From the NCBI GenBank assembly GCA_022510985.1, contig JAFLSL010000070.1:1-6333 (forward strand): a stretch of 6,333 nt of DNA, read 5' to 3'. The translations under genes and the position numbers were made by a program. Shown here in pieces: positions 1-6,333 of the stretch. Under the pieces are notes generated by a model. The model was not told the DNA's origin. It ran no database searches and saw only the letters and a program-made list of their open reading frames with translations. Source of the DNA: Ruminococcus sp. GTDB taxonomy: Bacteria > Bacillota > Clostridia > Oscillospirales > Acutalibacteraceae. Numbering within the stretch: position 1 is the stretch's first letter; the number at the start of each line of letters is the position of its first letter.

Positions 1-611
1 GAGTCATCTTTAAAGCCCCAGTTGTCTGTCCAAGCACCGTTAGCAGCAAATTTAACCTGATATGTTCCCTTTGCAACGCCTTTATAGGTGATTGTGAAAA
101 CTTTACCGTCTTCAGTTGACATTCTGTTTGCTTCAGCAGCAGGATCCCAGCTAATGCCGTTAAGGAAAGCAGGATCTTTCATGTTGTCACCAACAGCTGT
201 GATATAATCAATCTTAAGCTCTGTCGGAATAACAACACCGTCACCGATAATACCGATTTCTTTTGTCTCAGCATTGAAAGTGATTGTTACATCACAAGCC
301 TCAACAACGTTAAATGTAACGTTCTGGCCGTCAACTCCCCAGTTCTCGAGATTCCAGTCGCCCTGTGTAATCTTGAACTGATAGCCTTCAGCTACAGCTA
401 CGTCTGTAAATGTCTTATAGTAAAGACCATCCTCGCCGAGCTCCATCAAGTTGTTCTCGTCATTTACTAACCATTCAGAACCGCAGAGGTTAGGTGTACC
501 TACTACATAGTAAGTACCTTCAACTTCTTCAGCAGATGCCATAACAGCAGCGATTGAAAGAAGCATAAGAACAGCAAGAAGAACAGCTAAGCTTTTCTTG
601 AAAATTCCCAT
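1..611 (-). CDS. Secreted protein with tandem X25-like (starch-binding type) modules, C-terminus cut by window edge
   Basis: The frame opens at ATG 611, nine bases after a strong AAGGAGG, and runs off the window after 203 codons, so only the N-terminal part is visible. Residues 1-27 form a classic Sec signal peptide: Lys5-Lys6, a Leu/Ala/Val-rich core, then ASA before Glu28 as the likely signal peptidase I site. Two related beta-rich modules follow, at about 32-122 and from about 134 to the cut. Module 1 has YYVVG, then LCGSEW, DGLYYKTF, GYQFKITQG, WNLENWG and a closing VTITFNAETKEIGI strand. Module 2 repeats the plan with ITAVGD, GKVFTITYKGV, GTYQVKFAANG and WTDNWG. This is the pattern of the X25 domain of pullulanases and related amylolytic proteins, where aromatic residues bind alpha-glucans; W86/W91 and W194/W198 are candidates. 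The visible mature part is acidic (about 29 Asp/Glu to 11 Lys/Arg by hand count). The missing C-terminus could carry more modules, a dockerin, a sorting signal or a catalytic domain. Glucan binding is inferred from the family, and the exact substrate is unknown. Confidence 0.8.
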   Translation of the reverse strand, partial: MGIFKKSLAVLLAVLMLLSIAAVMASAEEVEGTYYVVGTPNLCGSEWLVNDENNLMELGEDGLYYKTFTDVAVAEGYQFKITQGDWNLENWGVDGQNVTFNVVEACDVTITFNAETKEIGIIGDGVVIPTELKIDYITAVGDNMKDPAFLNGISWDPAAEANRMSTEDGKVFTITYKGVAKGTYQVKFAANGAWTDNWGFKDD

Positions 612-620
612 TGAAATTTT

Positions 621-627
621 CCTCCTT
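621..627 (-). promoter_or_regulatory. Ribosome binding site of the X25-module gene
   Basis: On the minus strand this reads AAGGAGG, a perfect match to the anti-Shine-Dalgarno complement, nine bases before ATG 611. It fixes the start of the secreted protein and suggests efficient translation. Confidence 0.85.
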
Positions 628-661
628 AAAAAAATTTTTTTCGGTCGTTAAACCTAAATAC

Positions 662-690
662 ATTATAAAATAACTTTAACAATAAATCAA
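662..690 (-). promoter_or_regulatory. Sigma-A type promoter of the X25-module gene
   Basis: On the minus strand a -35 TTGATT (690-685) is separated by exactly 17 bases from a perfect -10 TATAAT (667-662). Initiation would be expected near 655, giving a leader of about 44 bases that ends in AAGGAGG. A consensus TTGACA also lies at 705-700, but it has no acceptable -10 at normal spacing. The gene therefore has its own promoter downstream of the putP terminator. The site is read from sequence only. Confidence 0.7.
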
Positions 691-763
691 GAGAAAATAT
701 GTCAAATTTTTTACAGTTTATTTGTGCGAATTCTACATTATTATACTTTTAAATCTTTTCAGG

Positions 764-797
764 AAAAATAAGGACTGTTCAAAGTGAACAGTCCTTA
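764..797 (-). terminator. Rho-independent terminator of putP
   Basis: A perfect 12-bp inverted repeat (TAAGGACTGTTC, five-base loop, GAACAGTCCTTA; 769-797) lies 28 bases past the putP stop. On the minus strand the stem is followed at once by a run of T (A764-A768 on the plus strand), as expected for an intrinsic terminator. The plus-strand side is followed by AAATATGAG with no T run, so it is directional for putP. It separates putP from the X25 gene. Confidence 0.9.
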
Positions 798-824
798 AAA
801 TATGAGTTATAAAACTTTTTAATA

Positions 825-2372
825 TTAGGTCTCAACGTTTTTTATGCTTTCAAACTCTTTTACAATTTCGTCGCTCGGTTTCTTTGTAATTAGGGAAACA
901 ATTACCATTATTACAAGTGCAACGGGGAATCCTACCGCAAGTGAATAAAGTCCCGTAGCAGAGCCGATAGTTGCACCGTTTACAAGCGGAATGTAGTCCC
1001 AAAGTATAACGGTAAGAGTACCGCTTATCATACCTGCCAAAGCTCCTGCTGCATTACTTCTCTTCCAGAAGAGAGCGAGAAGTACAACCGGTCCGAACGC
1101 AGCACCGAAACCTGCCCAAGCGTCGGATACAAGTCCCATAATGCTTGAATTCGGATTCATAGCAATGATAAATGCGATAACTGCTATTACTGCAACTGAA
1201 ATTCTTCCCACTAAAAGTGCAGTCTTTTCGCTTGCATCCTTTTTAATAACGCCCTTGTACATATCCTCGGAAATTGCCGATGCTGTAACGAGCAGCTGGC
1301 TGTCAGCTGTACTCATAATAGCAGCCAAAATTCCGCAAAGGAAAATACCGCCGATGAAAATAAGAACGCCGTTTGTGTCGAATAGGTTCTGAATCATACG
1401 GATAAATACTGTCTCGCTTGTTGTTTCATCAAGCTGAGCGGTAAGGTAAGCACGTCCGATAATACCGATTAAGAAAGATGCGATAAATGCAAGAGTTACC
1501 CAAATGATAGCAACTTTTCTCGACTTCTTGATTTCACTTTCGCTCTTAACCGCCATAAAGCGTACAAGGATATGAGGCATACCAAAGTAACCAAGTCCCC
1601 ACGCAAGTCCCGAGATAATCTGATTTGCGGAAATAGGACTGCCGTTAACGGTAAGCGGATTAATGAATGATGCAGCATCGGGGACGCCCTTTGAAGCAAG
1701 AGCCGCACTGAATGAGTTATCATATGTAAGAACAGCGTATGCGATAATCGGAACTGATAAAATCGCAACAAGCATCAAAAGTCCCTGAATTAAGTCGGTA
1801 GTACATACAGCCTTAAAACCGCCGAGGAATGTATATATAAGGATAACAGCCGCGGCAATAATAAGTCCGATTATGTAAATCTGAGAATAGTTTTCGTCAG
1901 TACCGAAAAGTGTTGCAAAAAGCTTAGCACCGCTTGAGAAAGCCGATGCAGTGTAAACCGCAAAGAAGATAGCGATAATTATAGCGGAGACAATTTTTAA
2001 AGACCCCTTACTTTTGAAACGGTTTTCAAAGAAGCTGGGAATTGTAAGACTGTTGCCTGCGGTAATTGTGTATCTTCTCAGTCTTGAGGATACAAAGTAC
2101 CAGTTAAGAATTGTACCTGCTAAAAGTCCGATAGCAATCCAGATGTCTCCCGAACCTGCAAGATAAAATGTACCCGGAAGTCCCATAAGAAGCCAGCCGC
2201 TCATATCGGAAGCCTCAGCAGAAAGGGCAGCCGTCCACGCACCTAAACCTCGTCCGCCGAGGAAGTAGTCCTCGTTATTCTTAGTTGTTCTTGAGTAAAC
2301 AGCACCGATTGCAATCATAATAACCATATAAAACGCAAATGCACACAGCACTATTATGTTGGAAGTTGTCAT
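825..2372 (-). CDS. putP: Sodium/proline symporter (SSF family, PutP type)
   Basis: A complete 515-residue protein, the usual size for PutP (about 500), starting at ATG 2372 with AGGAGGG six to seven bases upstream. It takes up L-proline with Na+ across the cytoplasmic membrane. About 13 hydrophobic segments can be read, spanning roughly residues 4-26 to 475-497, consistent with the LeuT-fold SSF topology. Diagnostic PutP stretches include YFLGGRGLGAW (36-46), SAEASDMSGWLLMGLPG (51-67) with D56 matching the Na+-related Asp55 of E. coli, Y140 in AVYTASAF, AWGLGYFGMPHIL (257-269) with W258, Y262 and P266 matching the ligand-side W244/Y248/P252, and AAIMSTADSQLL (350-361) with S354 and T355 matching the Na2-site Ser340/Thr341. 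The correspondence is from memory by eye, but long blocks are nearly identical. The gene has its own promoter and a strong terminator, so it is probably monocistronic. No proline dehydrogenase gene is adjacent, so the proline may serve for biosynthesis, osmoprotection or fermentation. Another SSF substrate is possible but less likely. Confidence 0.93.
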   Translation of the reverse strand: MTTSNIIVLCAFAFYMVIMIAIGAVYSRTTKNNEDYFLGGRGLGAWTAALSAEASDMSGWLLMGLPGTFYLAGSGDIWIAIGLLAGTILNWYFVSSRLRRYTITAGNSLTIPSFFENRFKSKGSLKIVSAIIIAIFFAVYTASAFSSGAKLFATLFGTDENYSQIYIIGLIIAAAVILIYTFLGGFKAVCTTDLIQGLLMLVAILSVPIIAYAVLTYDNSFSAALASKGVPDAASFINPLTVNGSPISANQIISGLAWGLGYFGMPHILVRFMAVKSESEIKKSRKVAIIWVTLAFIASFLIGIIGRAYLTAQLDETTSETVFIRMIQNLFDTNGVLIFIGGIFLCGILAAIMSTADSQLLVTASAISEDMYKGVIKKDASEKTALLVGRISVAVIAVIAFIIAMNPNSSIMGLVSDAWAGFGAAFGPVVLLALFWKRSNAAGALAGMISGTLTVILWDYIPLVNGATIGSATGLYSLAVGFPVALVIMVIVSLITKKPSDEIVKEFESIKNVET

Positions 2373-2437
2373 AATTTCCCTCCTGTGAATTTTTACTTTT
2401 TTAATTTAGCACTTTACCAAATTAAAATTTACATTTT

Positions 2438-2466
2438 ATTCTAACATATAAATACAAATTTTGCAA
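2438..2466 (-). promoter_or_regulatory. Promoter of putP with extended -10
   Basis: On the minus strand a -35-like TTGCAA (2466-2461) lies 17 bases from TAGAAT (2443-2438), which is preceded by TGT and so makes an extended -10 (TGnTAGAAT). The start would fall near 2431, leaving a leader of about 58 bases before ATG 2372. The weak -35 with an extended -10 would be compatible with regulation, but no operator can be named from the sequence. Confidence 0.6.
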
Positions 2467-2512
2467 ATTAATTTTTTATTATTAAAAATATTTTTATATT
2501 TCCAATATAATA

Positions 2513-2541
2513 TTGAATAAAAATCGGTTTTATATTATAAT
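2513..2541 (+). promoter_or_regulatory. Promoter of the alr-polA operon
   Basis: A -35 TTGAAT (2513-2518), a 17-base spacer and a perfect -10 TATAAT (2536-2541) predict a start near 2548 and a leader of about 50 bases. The 45 bases upstream of the -35 are almost pure A/T with A and T tracts, including a 14-bp palindrome at 2483-2496, and could act as an UP element. A second TATAAT at 2568-2573 lacks a -35 at normal distance and would start almost on the ribosome binding site, so it is the weaker candidate. Confidence 0.65.
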
Positions 2542-2584
2542 TATTCTAAGCGTACTATGTCTTATTATATAATAGTATAAACTT

Positions 2585-2590
2585 GGAAGG
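2585..2590 (+). promoter_or_regulatory. Ribosome binding site that decides the alr start
   Basis: GGAAGG sits seven bases before ATG 2598. The frame is also open from a TTG at 2583, but that TTG overlaps this site and has no Shine-Dalgarno sequence of its own. ATG 2598 gives the usual alanine racemase N-terminus and is the better start. The same 11 bases, AACTTGGAAGG, recur at 6315-6325 after polA. Confidence 0.75.
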
Positions 2591-2597
2591 CGATTAT

Positions 2598-3773
2598 ATG
2601 GAAATTGTTAGGCGTACATGGACGGAGATTTCTCTCGACGACGCTGAGAAGAATTTTAAAGAAATAAAGAAAAAAATCGGCGATACAAAACTTTGTTGTG
2701 TAATAAAGGCGGACGGCTACGGTCACGGAGCCGTATCATTAGCATCTCTTTATGAAAGGCTCGGTGCCGACTATTTTGCTGTCAGTAACCTCGACGAGGC
2801 TAAAGAGCTTAGAGATTATAACATAAGCCTGCCGATTCTGATTTTGGGCTATACTCCTGTTGAAAATGCCGTTGATTTATCTGAACTTGAAATCACGCAA
2901 ACTGTTTATTCACTCGATTACGCTAAGGCACTAAGCGAACAGTGTGCTAAATATAAGTGCGAAGTAAAAATCCATATTAAAGTTGATACGGGTATGAGCC
3001 GAATAGGGTTTATGTGTCAGGAGTTCCCGAGAGATAATTATTCTGTAAAAGAAATAAAAAATGTCTGCAGTCTAAAGGGACTTACCGCGGAGGGTATTTT
3101 TACTCATTTTTGTGTTTCCGACTGTGCAGAGGACGGAAGAGCCTTTACCAAAAAGCAGTTTGATAATTTTGAATATGTAGTTAATTCTTTAAAAGAAAAT
3201 AATATTGAATTTGATATAGTTCATTCTTCAAATTCGGGTGCAATTGAAGATTATCCGAGCACCTATTGCGATATGGTTCGTGCGGGAATTATCCTCTACG
3301 GACTTGCTCCGTCCGGACTTTTAAAAGATAAGCTCAATCTTACACCCTGTATGTCGATGAAAACTATAATATCTCATATTAAAACTGTTAAAAAAGGTAC
3401 TACCGTTTCCTACGGACGCACATTTTTAGCAGAAAAAGATATGAAAATAGCTACCGTTCCCGTAGGCTATGCCGACGGATTTATCCGCTCTTATGCAAAG
3501 GACGGCTATATGATAGTAAACGGCAAGAAAGCTAGTATTGTCGGAAGAATCTGTATGGATCAGACGATGCTTGACGTATCGGATATTGATGATATAAAGA
3601 TAGGTGACGATGTTATAGTTTTCGGAAACGGCAAAAATGGCGAGCGTACTGCCGATGAGCTTGCAAAATGTACCGATACTATCAACTACGAGGTAGTTTG
3701 TACAATCTCAAAGCGTGTACCAAGATTATTTGTACATAATGAGAAAGTTACGGAAGTGATGTATAAAATATGA
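2598..3773 (+). CDS. alr: Alanine racemase (PLP-dependent)
   Basis: A 391-residue fold-type III PLP enzyme of normal length that interconverts L- and D-alanine in the cytosol, feeding D-Ala to D-Ala-D-Ala ligase and peptidoglycan synthesis. The N-terminal TIM barrel carries VIKADGYGHGA (35-45), where K37 forms the Schiff base with PLP. HIKVDTGMSRIG (126-137) contains the conserved K128 and R135. HSSNSGA (209-215) and MVRAGIILYG (226-235) follow, with R228 expected to contact the PLP ring nitrogen. The C-terminal beta domain has SYGRTF (271-276) with the second catalytic base Y272, VPVGYADG (287-294) and GRICMDQTMLDV (316-327), which lines the substrate entrance. All catalytic residues are present. 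There are 13 cysteines, two of them (C33, C34) just before the PLP lysine, which is tolerable in an anaerobe. The gene opens the operon with polA, whose start overlaps its stop codon. A catabolic role is possible but nothing here points to it. Confidence 0.96.
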   Translation: MEIVRRTWTEISLDDAEKNFKEIKKKIGDTKLCCVIKADGYGHGAVSLASLYERLGADYFAVSNLDEAKELRDYNISLPILILGYTPVENAVDLSELEITQTVYSLDYAKALSEQCAKYKCEVKIHIKVDTGMSRIGFMCQEFPRDNYSVKEIKNVCSLKGLTAEGIFTHFCVSDCAEDGRAFTKKQFDNFEYVVNSLKENNIEFDIVHSSNSGAIEDYPSTYCDMVRAGIILYGLAPSGLLKDKLNLTPCMSMKTIISHIKTVKKGTTVSYGRTFLAEKDMKIATVPVGYADGFIRSYAKDGYMIVNGKKASIVGRICMDQTMLDVSDIDDIKIGDDVIVFGNGKNGERTADELAKCTDTINYEVVCTISKRVPRLFVHNEKVTEVMYKI

Positions 3774-6316
3774 CAATTCTTGTTGTAGACGGAAACAGTA
3801 TTTTAAACCGAGCGTTTTACGGAATCCGTCCGCTTTCAACAAAAAGCGGTCAGCCGACTAACGCAATCTACGGATTTCTCACAATGCTTGAAAAAATAAA
3901 ATCCGAAACTAATCCCGACCGCGTTGCAATTGCGTTCGATTTAAAACATCCGACCTTCCGCCACGAGGCGTATGAGGGTTATAAATCAAATCGCAAGGGT
4001 ATGCCCGATGAGCTTGCAAGTCAGCTTGAGCCTGTTAAAACTCTTTTAACAATGCTCGGCTATACTCTCGTAACCTGCAAGGGCTTTGAGGCTGATGATA
4101 TTCTCGGAACATTATCAGCAGTCGCTGATAAAAACGGAGATAAGTGCTTTATCGCAACGGGTGACCGCGATTCTCTCCAGCTTGTAAGCGAGAACACTAC
4201 AGTTGATTTAGCCTCAAATAAGGGTAATATTTTCTATACTCCCGAGAAAGTGAAAGAGGACTACGGAGTAACTCCGCACCAGTTGATTGACGTAAAGGCA
4301 ATTCAGGGCGACAGCTCCGACTGTATCCCGGGAGTTACCGGAATCGGTCCTAAGGGTGCAACGGATTTAATCAGCCGTTTTGAAAGTTTAGACAATATAT
4401 ATGAAAATATAGATACAATTGATATTAAACCCGGAGTGCGTGATAAGCTTAAAAGGGACAAGGAGCAGGCTTATATGAGCCGAATGCTCGGCGAAATTAA
4501 GCGTGATATTCCCGTTGATACAGATTTTGACAGCTATAAGGTTGAAATTTCCGATGTTGACGCAGCTATCCGTTATATGGGTTCGCTTGAGTTGTTTAAG
4601 CTCATTGACCAGCTTAAGCTTAAAGAACTTTCGGGTGAAAAAACCGAAGAGGTAAAATCTTCAGAGAAAACCTTTATAGACGTAAAAGATATCGAAAGCT
4701 TTAACGGAAACGAACTTTATTTTGCAGCTGAATTTGAGTGCGATTGCGTAAGTCTTGCAATTGCCTGTGAAGGCTATGTCGGAATTTTAAAGAACGAAGA
4801 TGAGATTAAAAGATTACTTTCTGACGAAAAAGTCGGGAAATTCACCTTTGACAGCAAGCCTGTTTTCTCTTATGCCGATAAAAACAAAATTGAAATAAAA
4901 AATCTTAAAACCGATTTGCTTCTTGCGGCATATCTTCTTCAGCCGTCATCTTCCTCATACAGTCTTGATAAGCTTTGTATTTCCTACAGTCTGGAGTTAC
5001 CTGAGTTAAATAATTCTGAAAAAGAATTATATTCTTCCGTGTATCTTATGCCGACTCTATGCGAAAAGGTTTTAGCTGATATTGAAGAAAAAGATATGTT
5101 CCATCTTTTAAATGACGTTGAAATTCCGTTTGCCAATGTCCTTGCTAAGATGGAAAATATCGGATTTTATGTTGATAAAGAGGGCATAAGTGCCTACGGC
5201 GAAATGCTTTCTTCTCAGATTAAAAATCTTGAGCAGGAAATTTATGACAGTGCGGGATGTGAATTCAATATTAATTCACCGAAACAGCTCGGTGTGGTGC
5301 TGTTTGAAAAGCTCGGGCTACCTGCGAAGAAGAAAACCAAAAGCGGATATTCCACAAACGCCGAGGTTCTCGAAGGGCTTAGATACAGCTATCCCATAGT
5401 TGAAATGGTGCTTAATTACAGAGCACTCTCAAAGCTTAAATCCACCTACTGCGACGGACTTCTTAAGGTTATCGCTGAGGACGGACGAATTCATTCTAAA
5501 TTTAATCAAACCGAAACCCGCACGGGACGTATAAGCTCAACCGAGCCTAACCTGCAAAATATCCCTGTTCGTACTGAGTTAGGACGTGAAATGCGAAAGT
5601 TCTTTGTAGCTAAGGAAGGCTGCGTTTTAATTGACGCCGACTACAGCCAGATTGAACTTCGCGTTTTAGCCCATTTATCCGAAGATAAAAATATGATAGA
5701 CGCGTTTAAAAATAACGTTGATATCCACTCAATTACCGCATCTCAGGTATTCAATATGCCTCTCGATATGGTAACGCCGCAAATGCGAAGTCGTGCAAAA
5801 GCGGTAAACTTCGGTATCGTCTACGGAATAGGTGCGTACTCACTTGCAAAGGATATAAAAGTAAGCAATAAAGAGGCGGCTAATTATATAAAATCCTATC
5901 TCGCTCACTACAGCGGAATTGACAGCTATATGAAAAACGTTGTTGAGAAGGCGAGAGAAACAGGCTATTCTCTTACGATGTTTGGCAGAAGACGTTATCT
6001 CCCCGAGCTAAATACAGGCAATCATATGACGAGAGCCTTCGGAGAAAGAGTAGCACGTAATATGCCCATTCAAGGCACAGCCGCAGATATTATTAAAATT
6101 GCTATGATTAACGTCGATAAACGCATAAAAGAGGAAGGACTTAACGCAAGGCTTATTCTTCAGGTACACGACGAATTGATTGTTGAGGCTCCTTTGGATG
6201 AATCGCTCAGAGTTGCTATGCTGTTGCAGGAAGAAATGGAAAAAGCGGTTAAACTGAGCGTTCCCCTGGTAGCTGAGTCGTCAGTTGGAAAAACCTGGTA
6301 CGACGCAAAGGGTTAA
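3770..6316 (+). CDS. polA: DNA polymerase I (5' nuclease, degenerate 3'-5' exonuclease, family A polymerase)
   Basis: A complete 848-residue enzyme for Okazaki primer removal, gap filling and repair. The ATG overlaps the alr stop (ATGA). The only nearby Shine-Dalgarno-like GGAAG is 13 bases upstream, so translation probably depends on ribosomes finishing alr. Residues 1-285 are the FEN-type 5' nuclease, with D7 in VVDGNS, D57, FEADD (106-110), TGDRDS (130-135) and QGDSSD (179-184) before the helix-hairpin-helix GVTGIGPKGA. All its metal-binding acidic residues appear present. Residues 300-440 correspond to the proofreading domain, but by eye the DxE of Exo I becomes E321-x-E323 and the Exo III YxxxD becomes Y421SSVY425, losing the essential Asp. 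D361 of Exo II remains. The polymerase domain (about 445-848) is intact: TRTGRISSTEPNLQNIPVR (583-601), motif A D624 in ADYSQIELR, motif B R673, K677, F681 and Y685 in the O helix, and motif C VHDE (799-802) with D801. It is therefore probably a Taq/Bst-like enzyme with 5' nuclease and polymerase but little or no proofreading. Confidence 0.97.
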   Translation: MTILVVDGNSILNRAFYGIRPLSTKSGQPTNAIYGFLTMLEKIKSETNPDRVAIAFDLKHPTFRHEAYEGYKSNRKGMPDELASQLEPVKTLLTMLGYTLVTCKGFEADDILGTLSAVADKNGDKCFIATGDRDSLQLVSENTTVDLASNKGNIFYTPEKVKEDYGVTPHQLIDVKAIQGDSSDCIPGVTGIGPKGATDLISRFESLDNIYENIDTIDIKPGVRDKLKRDKEQAYMSRMLGEIKRDIPVDTDFDSYKVEISDVDAAIRYMGSLELFKLIDQLKLKELSGEKTEEVKSSEKTFIDVKDIESFNGNELYFAAEFECDCVSLAIACEGYVGILKNEDEIKRLLSDEKVGKFTFDSKPVFSYADKNKIEIKNLKTDLLLAAYLLQPSSSSYSLDKLCISYSLELPELNNSEKELYSSVYLMPTLCEKVLADIEEKDMFHLLNDVEIPFANVLAKMENIGFYVDKEGISAYGEMLSSQIKNLEQEIYDSAGCEFNINSPKQLGVVLFEKLGLPAKKKTKSGYSTNAEVLEGLRYSYPIVEMVLNYRALSKLKSTYCDGLLKVIAEDGRIHSKFNQTETRTGRISSTEPNLQNIPVRTELGREMRKFFVAKEGCVLIDADYSQIELRVLAHLSEDKNMIDAFKNNVDIHSITASQVFNMPLDMVTPQMRSRAKAVNFGIVYGIGAYSLAKDIKVSNKEAANYIKSYLAHYSGIDSYMKNVVEKARETGYSLTMFGRRRYLPELNTGNHMTRAFGERVARNMPIQGTAADIIKIAMINVDKRIKEEGLNARLILQVHDELIVEAPLDESLRVAMLLQEEMEKAVKLSVPLVAESSVGKTWYDAKG

Positions 6317-6319
6317 CTT

Positions 6320-6325
6320 GGAAGG
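6320..6325 (+). promoter_or_regulatory. Ribosome binding site of a following plus-strand gene
   Basis: GGAAGG lies four bases after the polA stop, within the same AACTTGGAAGG that precedes alr. Applying the seven-base spacing used at alr, the next start codon would begin at the final base, A6333. No terminator lies between, so the operon probably continues. In many Firmicutes the gene after polA is coaE (dephospho-CoA kinase). That identity is only a guess from known gene order, since no coding sequence is visible. Confidence 0.6.
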
Positions 6326-6333
6326 TGACAATA

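Noticed and set aside
700..705. Consensus -35 TTGACA on the minus strand upstream of the X25 gene
   Set aside because: No acceptable -10 lies 16-18 bases downstream. TTGATT/TATAAT at 690-662 has ideal spacing and explains transcription better.
769..797. 12-bp inverted repeat considered as an operator or mobile-element end
   Set aside because: Its position just after the putP stop and the T run on the minus strand only are fully explained by an intrinsic terminator. No transposase or target duplication is nearby.
1141..1392. Open frame of 83 codons on the plus strand inside putP
   Set aside because: It is antisense to conserved PutP coding sequence, has no ribosome binding site, and its protein looks like nothing known.
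1496..1771. Open frame of 91 codons on the minus strand in another frame of putP
   Set aside because: It is a shadow of the strongly supported PutP reading frame, with no start signals.
2583..2597. In-frame TTG start five codons upstream of the alr ATG
   Set aside because: The TTG overlaps the GGAAGG ribosome binding site of ATG 2598 and has no Shine-Dalgarno sequence of its own. The five added residues do not match the usual Alr N-terminus.
2542..2597. Possible riboswitch or attenuator in the alr leader
   Set aside because: The predicted leader is only about 50 bases, almost all A/T, with no conserved-looking stems, T-box or terminator/antiterminator pair.
5190..5399. Open frame of 69 codons inside polA
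   Set aside because: It is an alternate frame of the conserved PolA polymerase region without a Shine-Dalgarno sequence.

Overview
The window looks like ordinary chromosome from a low-GC Gram-positive gut-type anaerobe, most likely a Clostridia member near Ruminococcus (Oscillospiraceae). The signs are strong AGGAGG-type ribosome binding sites, AT-rich intergenic DNA with near-consensus sigma-A promoters, a PolA whose proofreading domain looks degenerate, and a secreted protein built from X25-type modules, which are known from starch-degrading members of this group. The genus is inference. No phage, transposon, CRISPR, tRNA or rRNA signature was found.

Layout. (1) Bases 1-611, minus strand: the first 203 codons of a secreted protein with a signal peptide and two tandem X25-like (pullulanase-associated, starch-binding type) modules. 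Its C-terminus lies outside the window. (2) Bases 612-824: a 213-base gap holding that gene's ribosome binding site and promoter, and the terminator of the next gene. (3) Bases 825-2372, minus strand: a complete putP-type Na+/proline symporter. (4) Bases 2373-2597: a 225-base, very AT-rich divergent intergenic region with back-to-back promoters for putP (minus) and alr (plus). (5) Bases 2598-3773, plus strand: alanine racemase (alr). (6) Bases 3770-6316, plus strand: DNA polymerase I (polA), overlapping the alr stop by four bases (ATGA). (7) The last 17 bases hold a ribosome binding site for another plus-strand gene whose start codon probably begins at the final base.

How the genes fit together. 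alr and polA appear to form a translationally coupled operon that continues beyond the window. It pairs D-alanine supply for peptidoglycan with the repair and Okazaki-fragment-processing polymerase. putP and the X25 gene each have their own promoter and are separated by a strong terminator, so they are independent units. They give the cell uptake of proline and, probably, glucan binding at the cell surface or outside it. I see no clearly new system. The points most worth a second look are the X25 protein, the lost catalytic residue in the PolA proofreading domain, and the alr-polA coupling.
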